Assembly: GCA_031002005.1 (NCBI GenBank)
Contig: CM061914.1
Coordinates: forward strand, 190,234,685-190,298,684
Length of the DNA stretch: 64,000 bases
Origin: Vandiemenella viatica
Taxonomy: Eukaryota; Arthropoda; Insecta; Orthoptera; Morabidae
Reading direction: 5' to 3'
Part shown: positions 10,557 to 22,409 of the stretch, in pieces
Layout: each line of letters begins with the position of its first letter
How positions within the stretch are numbered: the stretch's first letter is position 1
The notes under the pieces: model-generated
What the model was told of the DNA's origin: nothing
The model's database searches: none
What the model saw: the letters and a program-made list of their open reading frames with translations, nothing else
Made by a program: the position numbers and the translations under genes

Positions 10557-10700
10557 CAAGCGGAACCCCAATAAAGAAGACAACAATAAATAGTTAACAG
10601 GTAGTGGACAGAAGTGTGATTGTTATGTTTTAGAGCCAGGACGAAGATGCATAACTAACGTGACCATTTATCTTTTTCGTCAGAGCGGGACGCCTGAGGG

Positions 10701-10727
10701 ATTATATATATATATATATATATATAA
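10701..10727 (+). repeat. (TA)n microsatellite
   Basis: About 13 TA units. Confidence 0.95.
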
Positions 10728-10875
10728 ACGTATTTTACTAGTTTTTATTTAAAAACAATTAGCATTTATAACAAGTAGAAAGTATTACCAGTTAGCTGAG
10801 TTACTTAGCCTTAGTGTCCGACAACTAACGTCTAACTAGCCAGTTGTTTGGTAATTATCGGTGAAACAAATCAGT

Positions 10876-11190
10876 TTTCAAAAATCGGGTCTAGTTTTCA
10901 AGTAGTAATGGAGCTCATTACATGATTTGTTTATGCTAGTCTTAGTAATGAAAATGGCTTTCAATACTCCGACACTTAACACTGTTTTGAAACTTGTCCA
11001 TATTTTATTTATTAGAGAAAAAATTCTTTCGACAGGACCATTACTAGCAGGCGAACACATAACGTACTCAATAGTTATATGGAAGTTGGAGAGTGTTAGC
11101 ACGGAAGTGTTGAAATAATTCGACACAACGGACTTCAGCAGCAACACTCTCAGCGTTGCAACAAGTGATTTTTTGATCTGTGACATAGTT
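10876..11190 (-). pseudogene. hAT transposase C-terminal (dimerisation) fragment
   Basis: The minus-strand frame contains SNGPVERIFSLINKIW, then LKAIFITKTSI and a short C-terminal S-C-N-E-L-H-Y segment. This matches the hAT family C-terminal dimerisation domain (SN..VER.FS......W... K......SC.EF). Only about the last 100 residues are present, without the RNase H-like catalytic core or recognised inverted repeats. Function as transposase is excluded. Confidence 0.78.
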
Positions 11191-11426
11191 AGAAATAAGC
11201 GAAAACTCGTGGAACATTTCCATGTCTTGGCTGCTGCTGATAAATCCTTGCGTGATCAGCAATGGACCATGCGTCGACTCGACCGCCGCGCGGAAAAAAC
11301 AGCATCGCCTGTTTTAGACCTTAATAGATGGATATATTAAATTGTGGTTTTGTTTGCGAAAGCGAGACATTTTTACACTCGCTGGGGACAATATGGTTAG
11401 ATTTGGCATACCCACTCTATTTGCTT

Positions 11427-11497
11427 AATGCCTTTTGAAGGAACCATCCTAGTATTCAACTGGAGTGATTTAGGGGAAAGGTAGAATACCGAAATCT
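11427..11497 (-). repeat. SINE S1 fragment
   Basis: Contains 'ccttttgaaggaaccatcct' and 'ggagtgatttaggggaaa'. It stops where LINE-G2 begins. No continuation was found on the far side of that LINE. Confidence 0.65.
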
Positions 11498-12410
11498 ACA
11501 TCTACATCCATACTCTGCGATTCACAAACATTGTGGATGGCGGAGGGTGCTAAGCACCAATCCTAATTCTGCGCATTCCAGTCCCGAATAGCACGAGGAA
11601 AGAAAGAACACATAAAAGCATCAGTACAGCATCTTATTTCTGGAATTTTTATCCCTCCGGTCATTGCGACCTAAATAGGTTGGCGCAATAATTATTTCAT
11701 TGCACTCGTAAGTCAAAAAATTTCGCATATTACCCAATAAATTCAAACATAAACGACGTCGTCTGTCTTCCAAACGATCCCAGCCTAACCTATGCATCAA
11801 TTCTGTGACGCTTTCTTAAGGGCTGTATCAATCAGTCACGAATCGAGCGGCTCTCCTCTGTACCCTTGCGATACGGATCCAAAACTCTACAACAGTAATC
11901 CAGATGCGGACGCACTAGTGTTTTATACGCTATTTCCTCTCTATGAAAAATACAATTCCTCAAAATACGACCTATAAATCGTAGTTTAGAATTAGCCTTG
12001 CCTACGACGGAAGTTATGTGCAAGTCCCATTTCATGTAGCTTTGTACTGTTGCGCTTAGAGACATCAGGAAATCCACCGTGTCGACAACTGAATTGTTAA
12101 CTTTGTACTCGTGAGAAAAAGGAGTATTTTGTTACTTATTTGCATTGCCTTGACGCTTTTTTACCGTTAAATTTAAGCTGACATTTATGGCACCATTTCG
12201 AAATAACGTGCAAATGGCGCTTATTTTCTAAGCAAGTGTCAGAGCTCCTTACTTCCCTATATAGATAAGTGCATCATCAGCAAAGAATCGCAACCTGCAA
12301 TTAACGTTGTCACCGAGATGGTTTATAAAAATTAAGAAAAGAAGTGGTCCTATTATACTTCCTTGAGGATCGTCCAAAGTAACATCTAGCTTAGAAGAGC
12401 CCTTACCGCT
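11496..12410 (-). mobile_element. LINE-G copy G2
   Basis: The minus strand, read from 12410, gives QGSIIGPLLFLIFIN, a FADD-region remnant, NSKLRFIGRILRNCIFHREE and YKTLVRPHLDYC, then the 3' end with a (GATGTA)n tail at 11496-11512. The residues before QGS are mutated (DDPQGS instead of GVPQGS), and several frameshifts are present. Dead copy. Confidence 0.85.
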
Positions 12411-13261
12411 GTTGCAAGTTTTTTGCTTGTCTTGATGATGGAGTATCTATTTCCGTGCCGGTGGACCTTATTCTGACGGGAAAATCGAAAGTAAGGGAGG
12501 CGCAACTATAGCTACCAGTGTGGCAGTTTGCCTAGTGACTGGCGACCGTAGTCCAGGAGTATCACAAGATCAGGATAGCGGAGTCAGGCCCGGGGGATTG
12601 ATTTCCGATAGTCAGTAGCGGCCAGCCCGTATCTGACGCGTTGCGCTCCACTGATTCCGCTCGTGGTGGTCCCGTGCTACGCACAAAGGGATTAATTAGA
12701 GGCCAAGTACGGCCGTGCTATTGGCTGAAGCCAACAGCCGCGTCACAGAGCGCGCTGCTATTCAGGCGGGTAATGAACCACGTCATCCCACCTGACACTG
12801 AACGATAGGAACACTTTTTCTGCCTTTCTTGTCGACGATAGAAGGTGCGGCAACAAGTGCACGGACTTGTGACCTCACTGTATCAGATGAGGTTAATACG
12901 GATGAGAAACGATCGAATCTCTCGGACAGAAAGGCACTCAGCCTCCTCAACGCGTCTGATGGAACCTGACCTGTCAGTCTCCCGACTGGCTTGATGCAGT
13001 CGTTAATCTCTTCCTATCTTCCGGCATATTCTTCATCTCAGCATATCCCTTACAATCAACGTCCACAATTATCTTTTTCTGATTCACCAACTTTTCCCAA
13101 CATTTTTGGGTCGCCTGCCTTCTATGACTTTTACGTGTCCTTGCTGCCAGGTCATACTTAAGTACTAATGGAGGTAGTTCATTTTATTTTATTTTGCGTA
13201 TGATGTTGTTAGACATTTACAGCATTCAACAACAATTATACTGTATTAATAAACAAACTAA
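12411..13261. other. Unassigned, GC-richer block
   Basis: 12420-13000 is noticeably GC-rich relative to its surroundings and has no coding potential that I recognise. It may be an LTR or UTR of an unknown element; no paired ends were found. Confidence 0.35.
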
Positions 13262-13811
13262 CACACATAGTTCAGCAGACAATTTAATTTAATTTAATTA
13301 ATTGCAATGGAGCACACGCTCCGGTGGCAATTTCCCTACACACCCAACTTCCCCCTATCCTGCACCCACCTACATTTGCCCTCTACAAATTTTAATTTTA
13401 AATTCTTTTAACGTTTTCGGTAAATTATTCATAATTTCTCTTGGTAACTCATTCCCGTCCCTGACACCCTTATCTAAAAAAGAAAATCTTCCCACACCCT
13501 TGTGCCTGAAATCGAGTGCCAGCTTGTGGTCATGGTCATCTTTTCCCTTCCATGCACTACTTTTCATACCTACTGCAATATCTTTCCATGCCTCATCGCC
13601 AGTATACGCCCTGTACCATCCCATGACCCTCCTCATCCTCCTCCTGTCTTGCAATGAATCCCATTCCAGCTCCTTTATCATATCTGTCACTGAATGCATT
13701 CTGCGATAACTTCCAGAAACAAATCTAGCAGCCCTTCTTTGCACTTTCTCCAACTCCTGTATTTGATATTCAAAATGTGGGTCGCATAGTACACTACCAT
13801 ATTCGAGCAAT
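13262..13811 (-). mobile_element. LINE-A copy, minus arm of a head-to-head pair
   Basis: Minus-strand translation is nearly continuous over about 130 codons: LEYGSVLCDPHFEYQIQELE, QRRAARFVSGSYRRMHSVTD, ALDFRHKGVGRFSFLDKGVR, LPKTLKEFKIKICRGQM. The 3' end 'gcaatggagcacacgctccg' and AATTTAATTT tail are at the left. It is the best-preserved C-terminus of this family here. Confidence 0.88.
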
Positions 13812-13985
13812 GGATAAGTTACCAAGAGAAATGATAAATAATTTATCAAAAACGTTGAAAGAATTTGAAGCTAAAGTTTGCAGAGGGCAAATGTAGTTGG
13901 GTGCAGGAAAGGGAGATGATAGGTGTGTAGGGTAATTGCCACCAGTGCGTGCACTCCATTGCAATTTATTTAATTAAATAATAAT
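13812..13985 (+). mobile_element. LINE-A 3' end, plus arm of a head-to-head pair
   Basis: Continues directly from the minus arm in the opposite orientation: LPREMINNLSKTLKEFEAKV then the 3' UTR and 'tccattgcaatttatttaat'. It duplicates sequence already in the minus arm, so this is two 3' ends fused head to head rather than one inverted element. Confidence 0.82.
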
Positions 13986-14397
13986 AATATTAAAAATTTA
14001 GGTATCTTTCTTTGACTCTGAGCAGCACAGCTGTGTGGGCAGCGATTGTTGATTGTGCGCCTGCACTGTAGCATGGCAGGGCGCGGTGCAGTGTGTGTGT
14101 CGAGCCGCTTGGAAAAGGTTGTATGCCGCGAACTCGTGCTCTCTGTACACAAACTAAAATAGCTTGTCAAATGTATTGCAAACTTGTTCAAATGTAACAG
14201 AAGTGTTGATCCAAGGAGCGATATTGATGAAATTCAGTACTATTTCTACCAGAGCGTTGAGTTTTCATTTCCAGACGTTGTCATAGCACCTTTCAATTTG
14301 TATGGTGGTATATGCCGAAAATCGTAATTAATAATATCCGAGCCATCGACTTGCTGGTGTTGAGAGAGGAGCATTTGGGTCGTTCTAGTCTAAATAA

Positions 14398-14690
14398 CTC
14401 TCTATAATCCACTAACGCAGTGGTTAGCGCTAGTATATTGCCTCTCCAATTCCAGGATGATCGGTTAGCTCATATTTGGCGACCGATGTCAGGATAGATC
14501 CCAATCCTCATCCGGCCATCCAGATTCCAGTTTTGCATAATTTTCCGAGATCACTCCAGGTGAATGCCGGGATGGTTCCCTCAAAACGTCATAGCCGAAT
14601 TCTTCCCGTTGCTTAACCCCAGTCCTTTCTAATGACATCGACGAGGATTAAAGCCATAAGCAATAATAATAATAATAATAATAGAGAGAA
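14398..14690 (+). repeat. SINE S1
   Basis: A-box-like 'gcagtggttagcgctag', then a diverged middle, 'atccggccatccagattcca', 'tcactccaggtgaatgccgg' and 'catcgacgagg' with an (AAT)n tail at 14660-14682. Around the expected B box the sequence is disrupted. Confidence 0.72.
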
Positions 14691-15130
14691 AATGTGTGTC
14701 CACGCCAATAGGAAAAGTGCGCAATTATCGGAAGCGGGGGATTTGTGACGTTCTGATCCTCCCACGCTGATAATAACCCTGTATGTTGGGTAAAGGCAAC
14801 TACAAACGACCCAATTATGGTCCTAATTTGCAGGGAGACTCAGCAGGGCAGTCATATGGGGCTTCCCTCCATACACACATTACAATTATGCTCCCAACTT
14901 TAGTTTACCTTGTGATCGCATTACTGATTGTTTGAAACGCTTATCGATCACTTCAGCGACTTCAGAACCCTCAGTGGAACCTCAGCAGCAACAGATACAT
15001 CATGGACATTATTGAGATGAAAGTTTCAACGCAAGAACAAGACATCAGATTCGTGTGGGTAAAAGGTCACTCCGGCATCACTTATAACGAACTAGTAGAC
15101 TCTCTAGCCAAACGTGGAGCCGTGGAAGGT

Positions 15131-16530
15131 ACGCTCCTAGCTCTGCCGTTACCGTTGAGCCGTGCTCGGCTCTTGTTGTATCTTTGCCTTGCCTTCTCTT
15201 CTCTTCCGCTCGTGATTGTTTCCTCTTTCGTGTTCCCCAGCTAGAGAGCACTGGGGCTCCTGGCGATAGTGGATATATATGTGGGGACACGGAACCGAGC
15301 GGGCAGTTAGCCTTGGTCAGTCTGCCAGCCAGTCAGTCAGTCGGAAGCAGAGTGCTTCCCTGTGTCGCCGTGACGCCGGAGGTTCGGTGGGGCGGCGGGG
15401 TCCGGGTTGGACCGGGCGGCCAGGGAGGCAGTCAGTCGGTCGGCCCTGAGTGGCCGTGCAGTTGGAGGCACGCGATCGGCATTCCGCTAATGTTTCCCGG
15501 AGTGATAGCGTTGCGGGACTAAGGAGGAAGCAGTCAGTGAGGCAATCAACAGTCGATTGGTTATGCCTGGTATTTCTCACAGTGGCCGTGACTCAGCTTG
15601 ATGGTTTGACCGGGCCGCCCGTGGATTATACTTCTGGTGAATTGGTGGGTCCCTCGCGACCGTTCTTCGCCCACCTGCAGAGAGGGAATTTCTCCGATAC
15701 ACTCTTCACCGAGAGTGCTGTGCCGAAGCTTCGGGAACACCGTGGCGATCGACCCGGGTGGTACTTTTCGAGCTGAATCCTGCCTTCTCGCCCTAGGAGG
15801 GTATTGGAGGTAGTGGCCGTCAACTGCAACCACAAGTGTCGCCTTCCGCCTCGTCGTTAGAGGTCTGCCTCAGCCATAAATTGTGTTTGGTCCTACTGGC
15901 AGAGTGTTAGATGCTGGTAGATGAGAACGAGCCAGTCTTGTTATTTCTGTTATTGATATACGTGGAATTGTCGGTGATTACAGGATTATTCATGCGTTAA
16001 TCTACAAGATCGAGGCCGGTGTTATTTGACATTATATTAGTCATTTTCTCTGTCAATTACTACTACCAGTAGTGTCGCTTTCTACCCCGTCGTTAGCGGT
16101 CTGGCTCAAATATAAAATTGTATTTGCCTAGTAGATTATTAAGAGCCAGTCTGGTTATTTTCTATAATTTGGTATAAGTAGGATTGTTTGTAATTATAAG
16201 GGTTATTCAAGGTATAAGTTGCAAGACCAAGGTTTGGTCCATAATATTATATCATTTTGTGATAACAAGATTATTCATATCTTCGTTTGCAAGACCAAGG
16301 TTTGGTCCATAATATTATACCATTTTGTGATAACAAGATTATTCATATCTTCGTTTGCAAGACCAGGATTGGTGGTATTTGATATTATAGTTGTAACATT
16401 TTCTGTAAGTTTCAGCATTATCATTAATAATTGTAATAAACCAACGTTTAAACAAGGCTTGAACTGCTAACCATGTTCCCACACACTTCCCACTGTATCC
16501 TTGTGGATAATCACTGTCTGTTAGTAGTAG
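15131..16530 (+). mobile_element. LTR-like insertion splitting the I-like LINE
   Basis: About 1.4 kb separates the RNase H from its coding tail. The left half is GC-rich with a TATA-like 'gatatatatgtgggg' at about 15269 and 'cagtcagtcagtcgg' repeats. The right half is AT-rich, with internal duplications and AATAAA near 16436. This promoter-to-poly(A) order suggests a solo LTR, but I could not fix TG..CA ends or a target duplication. Both boundaries are uncertain by about 30 bp. Confidence 0.5.
15836..16375 (+). repeat. Internal repeats of the LTR-like insertion
   Basis: A diverged duplication with about 236-bp spacing: 'gtgtcgccttccgcctcgtc' at 15836 and 'gtgtcgctttctaccccgtc' at 16072, each followed by a 'gagccagtct' block. 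A tight 68-bp tandem repeat starts at 16221, 16289 and 16357 with 'gcaagaccaaggtttggtcc' or a variant. Confidence 0.85.
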
Positions 16531-17401
16531 TACCACCGCCTCAACCGTATACAGACTTCCTCCCCCGGCTGAAACAAAAAATAAAACAGGATTTTCAAGA
16601 ATTTTGGACTGAAACAGGACAACTTAAAGGAAAACACTACGCGGCCATCCAAACATCAGTTCCAAAACAAGTCTGGTATAAAAACTTCCACGCAAAAAGA
16701 CAATTTCTGACATCAATAATTCCGATGAGATTAGGACATTGCGCTGTCCCCAGCCATCTCCATAAAGTGGGAGTCATGGAAACACCACTGTGCGACGCAG
16801 ACAAGGAACACGAGGCAGATTTGAATCACGTACTCTTCAGATGCAGTAAATACTCCACCCACAACAAAAATCTGCTAACTAAATTACTATCCTTACAGGT
16901 ACCTCTACCGACATCGATCCCAACACTCCTAGCGGCGGGCCACCCGACGATATATAGAAGCCTGATAAACTTCTTACGCGAAGCACAAATTAACATTTAA
17001 ACGAAACTAATACAAACAAATGGACAAAACATACCAAAACTATATAGTTAAAATTCCATATGAAAATTATATTAAATAGCAAATTTGTATAATATGTAAT
17101 ATTTTAAATATGAATGATATGTAAATATGTAAATAATATTTAAATAACATGAAAATATCGTAACTATATGTAAAAATGAAAATTAGATTTAAACAATGTA
17201 AAATATGTTAAATAGGAAAGATACATAATAAGCAAAATGTAATATGTAAAATGTCGTATGAGGGCTGGTGTAATGGTCTTGCGACCAGAAACCAAATAAT
17301 ATTTATAAAAAAAAAATTAAAAATAAAAAAATAAAAAAAAACGCTTATGATGTCTCCTTTTCCGTCGAAGCAACAAAAAGTAAACATCGTTTAAACAATA
17401 A

Positions 17402-18130
17402 GGGAGCGTCCATAAACTACGTAGCCCCATTTTGGCCTCCTCTGAAACCCCCTCCCCCCCACGTAGCCTGGCATAGCTTTTGCCTCTACTCCCCCCCTCC
17501 CCGTTACTGCGAGGCACATAGTTTTTTACCTATTTGTTCCAGAAGACAATTTTGTACTGTTTTCTCTTTGCAGACTAACCTGTACTACAGTTTGTACTGA
17601 GAGAAAAACAAGATATTGGGTGAAAGAATAGATTTTATTAAGAAAAAAGTTATCTCATATGAACATAGTGAAAACACTAAATCGAAAAGATTTTAGAAAT
17701 TTTCTGAGAGTAGATTCTGAAAGTTTTGCAGAGATATTCCTCTTACTGACCCCTTTTATATATAAAAACCCTAATGCGGTAAAATATAATCGCCAGGGTA
17801 CGATTACACTTTTTAGCATATATACAAAGTTATATGAAATTTAGTTCACCGTTTTCACCACAAATGCTTTCAGACATTATTTCTGAAAAATATTAGGCTA
17901 TCTACAAATGTCTACAACAATACATTTAGGAAGAAAAAAGACTGCAACTGTTACTTCCTGGTCGAATTCCTTGTAAATTTCGAGCAAAACTCGAAATAAT
18001 TCTTCCGCATTTTGCGATTTATGCAGTTGTTGTGTTTGTCCCGCAATTGGGGAATAATCTTAGAAATTTCGAAAATATTCCGTCACACCTATTTCACTTT
18101 AAACACTTTTAACTACACACATGACTAATG
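17402..18130 (+). mobile_element. PIF/Harbinger transposon remnant
   Basis: The left end GGGAGCGTCCATAAACTACG follows a TAA trinucleotide, the kind of 3-bp target used by PIF/Harbinger. 17644-17930 encodes a decayed nuclease N-terminus: FRNFLRVDSESFAEI, LLTPFIY, then after a frameshift FSPQMLSDIISEKY. Known Harbinger nucleases have F..fLRm....F..il..l.p.i at this place. The catalytic DDE region and right end were not found. The right boundary is a guess. A short relative with both ends is at 37549-37849. Confidence 0.68.
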
Positions 18131-19562
18131 GCACGAAACACACTTGCTCCCTGCTGCAAGCCGGTTGAGCCGAAATTGTCTCAATCGTTGAAATCGTGCT
18201 ACGCACGTATCAATTTACTCCCTGTCTCCATGTATAATCTGTAAATTGTCTGTCGGGCTCTGCCAATCACCCGATATCGGGAGCAGCAGACCCAATTTGC
18301 ATACTTACGTGTCAATCTGCAGGACCCCTGCCGGATTGCCGCTGCAGAGTGGGACTGAAATTGGGTCGTCTGTAGCCGCTTTAAAAGGGCGTGACGTGGA
18401 AGGAAGGTTCTTCGCTAATCCGCTTTGTTCACTGTTTCTTCCTTTAGACTCGCTGTCTAAAACTGGATACTACACTAGACTGAACTTATTCTGTCTTCGC
18501 GGTCTACTGGTCCGAATATGTTTCTCTCATTTTTTCTGCTGAGCAGCTAGAGAAAGTTTCGAAAAAGATACCCCAGAGTACTATGGATAATGGCTGAAAA
18601 ATTGTCCTGAAGATGTCAGACATTCTATGTTCGAAACTGCGTGCACTGTACCTTGTACCTTCGACACGCTCGGCCTGAGGAGGACCGCGCCCGTAGCCGA
18701 GTAGGCTGTCAGCCGAGCCGGGATACTAATTACGGTACAGTTGACCGCTGGCAGACAAATAACAGGGCGCCCACGCCGTCGGGTTGGTACGCCTGACCCC
18801 CGCTTCGCGTTTGAATTAATTCACACAAATTCATGCATGGGTTCCGTAATTAACTTCAGCTCCGCTCGGTACCAACTTAAAGAAGCATTGCGTCTGACCA
18901 TTCTCTCCTTTCGCGCGTCTCAGTCGGTTTGTTTGTGTTGGTACGCGTGTGCGCGCAATGGACCTCCCGACAGGTTGATGTATGTAATTATTTTGCATTC
19001 AGCGGGGAAAATAAATTAGCGGGTCGTTCCTTCTAGAGGCTCCGACCTGTACTTAGGTTTCACCTGGCGGCTTGCTGTTCTGCCGTGTGTAAATGCGTTT
19101 ACATTTGCATCGTCAACTGTGAGGTGAAATGTTAAATATAATTCCCGCCGGCAGTTTCTTTACCTGTAATTTGCATCCTGGAGGAACAGTGAAATTTTCG
19201 ACAAAGACGAAGCAGGCGGCGGTACGAGTTTCCTTTAACGCATTTTCTCTTCGACTTTTTCCACCTTGACAAAAGAAGCTTTCGGTCATTCAGTCATCGA
19301 ATTACGAAATTATCGTTCACTAGCCTCTAAGCCAGTCAAAAATGACGTTCTAAACGCACAGTTCTGGCAATTAATTCCTTAAAATCTACTATGACAGTGG
19401 CAAACGATATAGCGGAATCATCTTCATCGAATGTAAATATCTTGTAAGCACGTCGAAAATAATGGGATGAACGAAGAGTTATGGCAGTACATTTTCTCGC
19501 AGATGCTTAAGTAAATAAAATTGTTATTAAATAACGCTCAAAACTATAAAAATGATGTAATG
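18131..19562. other. Unassigned; possible conserved non-coding block 18690-19030
   Basis: No transposon recognised. 18285-18378 holds an imperfect hairpin ('gcagacccaattt' facing 'aaattgggtcgtctg'). 18690-19030 is GC-balanced, repeat-poor and carries TAATTA and 'taattaac' sites and 'atgcatggg'. The texture resembles regulatory or conserved non-coding DNA, which only comparison with relatives can test. Confidence 0.3.
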
Positions 19563-19862
19563 TGGTACTATTTTCTTAGTTTATTGTAACTGTGATATCT
19601 GTAGACAGAGAGTATAAGAAAACATCTAAATTAACCGAATATTTTAAAAAAACAAAAAGCAAGTAATCATTAATATGATAATTTAAACGCAATACATACT
19701 TTTCTTTCAGTGTTCTTACAATTCACTACTTCGCGGCTGCACAACTAAATTGATTAGTTATTAAGTAACGCCCATAACCTGTATTTTGCAGTAACATCTC
19801 TTGCCCTAGTTAGTCCGGTAACGAAGATTGGGGGTGTTACGTCAGCGTTACGGGCACGTTGT
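19563..19862 (-). repeat. Dispersed repeat family X, copy 1
   Basis: On the minus strand it shares 'cagcaagagatgttact'-type, 'cttcgtt.gcg.actaac' and 'ttcttatactctctgt' blocks with copies at 30948-31292 and 31800-32097. No coding. Class unknown. Confidence 0.6.
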
Positions 19863-20419
19863 TACAGTGAACAAAGCACCTTTTTATATAGTTTATTATT
19901 ATTACTTATTAGCCAATTTCAATCATAAGCTGATGATGCCACGTAGAATCATCATGAACTTCTAAGAATGGGATCACTGTACATGATCCGCAACCTCTGT
20001 GGCTCACCCTAACAATAAGATTCATTTCGTACACTCAAATCACGATAAGCATTTTGACTAAGGAAAGTAACTTACCTATAAATGGGCATTCATTTTTGCA
20101 CGCTTTTGATTTAATACTCTAGCCTTTCGAAGTCACACCAAAATAAAAAATACCTAAAAATACTCATGGGACCAAGGGCTCTACATTAAACCCCATTATA
20201 ACACGAACACCAGTTTATGAAAAGAATCACGCTCATAGAAAAAATTATGGTAAACTCTCTGTTATCCTCGACTTCGTACGCATGCAGTTACAATTTTATT
20301 TGTAGGAATTGGATAAAATCCACACCTGTGCTATATAATATGTTGTATCTGTACATAAAATTTATGAACAGATCATTACACAACCTGACTGCGAGAGAAA
20401 CAAGGCCTGATTGACCGAT
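19863..20419. other. Unassigned sequence
   Basis: Nothing recognised on either strand. Confidence 0.45.
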
Positions 20420-20640
20420 ATAACATTACACACGCTATCCGTCTGTTTATCACCGTTCGGTTAGTTTTCGAAATTTGATGATAAAATGTGTTATTTAAAA
20501 TATTTTATGTCGTTCCTAATGATACATAGTATTTCCTTGTCAAGTTTCAGCAAGATTGGTTTAGCGGTTTAGTGGTGAAAACGTAACAAACACGCAGAGG
20601 GACAGAGGTACTTTCGAATTTATAATATTAGTAAGGAGTT
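20420..20640 (-). repeat. Insect-type dispersed repeat ending in 'ataatattagta'
   Basis: Contains 'gcaagattggtttagcggtt' and ends 'tttataatattagtaagga'. This resembles the common insect repeat in which a TATTATAAA end is followed by a 'gtctgtctgtt' stretch; a plus-strand relative is at 62838-63010. Class not assigned (Helitron-like is a guess). Confidence 0.5.
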
Positions 20641-20905
20641 CTCAGATTTTCGATGTCATGTTGAAATGAAACATATCCTGTTTACACCTATCAAAAACTG
20701 ACCAGTAACTTTTACGTGAATCATTCAAAGGAACGTTCCCTTAAATTTATTAATTTAACGTTGTCTCACGAAACTGAAACATGTAATATTTCCTCTGCTG
20801 GACTACAGGGTATGCAGTAATTGAAACTCAGTTAAAATCAGGCCAGTAGTTATCACGAGATTCGTCTTCAGGCTACATACTTACAGACAGATAGAAAATA
20901 AAAAT

Positions 20906-21085
20906 TCGTCTCGAGTGTTCAAGCGAAACAGCTCTGCCATTCGCGACGTTTCGACAGCTACGTGCGCCATCCTCATCAGGATACGCTGTAGGTCAACGTG
21001 CTTACGGTGACGACACGTCACTGACCCTACGCTGGTACGGTGACATCCAATCCGCATGAATTGTATTACAGTCAATGCAGCAAAA
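20906..21085. repeat. PLE-type terminal repeat fragment
   Basis: Carries 'cgcgacgtttcgacagctac' and 'atcctcatcagga', a signature shared by fragments at 23936-24105, 39434-39708, 41751-41902 and 48705-48865. I associate the signature with the untranslated or pseudo-LTR part of Penelope-like elements, from memory. 20641-20905 before it is unassigned. Confidence 0.5.
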
Positions 21086-21775
21086 CACATTGGTTATCAG
21101 TGGACAACTTTCTCTCAGTAGACAGAACGCAGTTCAAAAGATTCATTTGACGAATTACGTGTATAATATAACTGTGCAGTATTCCATATGCAAAGTTTAA
21201 ATGGGTAGCGGCAAGAAAAGGAGATAAAAAAAAATCGCAAAAAGCAATGGCGCACGTTTTGTGAGTAGAGAACAGCGCACAATTTGAAATCGGACAGTTT
21301 TGCAGTCAAAGTGATTACACGATAAAAAGCTGTATCGCGCTCGAATAGAGACAGGAATGGAATACTGCTGCCAATAACTCATTTCATCGCTAGCGAAAGA
21401 AATAAAATGAACGCAGCCCGGTAAATACAGTTAATAACCCAACTCGTGCATGGCCCGGTACATTAATTCCGGTCTTCACTCCCGTTGAAAACATGGAATA
21501 AAAAAAAAACATGTATTTGCACAACGATTACTATTGTTAATTGCCATGCAGATTTTATACCACTGCTGCAATTCCTGTACGTACCTGCTTTGACATTACA
21601 AGAATTTTTAACTTGAATTTTTCACTGTTTCAGGTAATTATTTCACGACCACGGTTGAAAATTTATTCCAATCTCTATCCCCCTTACCTATAAACGAAAG
21701 CGATTCCACTCCCTAATGCCTGAGGTAGCGTATAGTCATCTGTCCTCTTCGACGTATTGCTGCTAACAGTCCAAG
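21086..21775. other. Unassigned sequence
   Basis: No feature recognised; short open frames only. Confidence 0.45.
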
Positions 21776-22409
21776 ATCCGGCTGTATGATTTCTACGCCC
21801 ATCTGGTATTTGATTGAAATGCAATTTTTAGTAGCAGAATACGATTCTACCAGGTTACCTAGCAAAATATGGCCGCACGTATTTTTAATTAAATTTTCAA
21901 AAAATAATTACTTTTTTTAACAAAAAGAAAATTCCATTCACTTGTTTTTTAAAATAAATTATAATTCTTTTCAAAGAGGGAGGGGAAGTATTGGTTGCCT
22001 GTTAAAAAGTTGCCTCAAGTAGGGGTTGCCAGAGGTTAAAGCTATAGCACCGCAACATCTGACAGACGATGTGGTGCGCTTACTTTAACAGCTGGAAACC
22101 CCTACATGAGGCAACTTTTTAACAGGCAACCTAAACCTTATGTTCTCTGCAAGTCTCTCTTTGAAATTATAAGTAATTTACTTACTTAAAAAAAAAGTCA
22201 TCAAATTTTTTTAGAATTTTTTTATTTAAAAAAGAAACAAGTCATCGAAATTTTTTATTGAATTTTTTGAAATTTAATTAAAAATACTTGCAGCCATTTT
22301 TTAATAGGTAAAGCAAGTTCAACGTATTCTGCCACTAATAATTATACCTGTACACATAAATTGCATCTCAATCAAATAACAGATGGACGTAGAAATAATG
22401 CAGTCGGAT
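21776..22409. repeat. Large imperfect palindrome (foldback), about 634 bp
   Basis: The outer ends 'atccggctgtatgatttcta' and 'tagaaataatgcagtcggat' are reverse complements. The similarity continues inward through 'tatttgattgaaatgcaatt' facing 'attgcatctcaatcaaata'. The centre is a tighter 139-bp hairpin (21993-22131) with near-perfect arms 'ggttgcctgttaaaaagttg' facing its complement. No coding. Confidence 0.85.

Larger units (their letters stand above)
14945..17340 (+). mobile_element. 5'-truncated RNase H-bearing (I-like) LINE
   Basis: Flanked by a 10-bp duplication aaacgcttat at 14935-14944 and 17339-17348, with an A-rich tail at 17308-17340. Coding starts in frame at the first base after the duplication. 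14945-15130 encodes the RNase H C-terminal half, including VWVKGHSG and NELVDSLAKRG. 16540-17000 encodes the post-RNase H tail: PYTDFLPRLKQKIKQDF, then a Cys/His segment (C-D-A-D..H..H-V-L-F-R-C) and a stop at 17000. The two pieces are split by the insertion at 15131-16530. RNase H plus this tail is known from I-group LINEs; clade assignment is inference. Confidence 0.85.

Noticed and set aside
15184..15776. Overlapping open frames of 87-112 codons on both strands
   Set aside because: They lie in the GC-rich half of the LTR-like insertion, where stops are rare by composition; no motifs.
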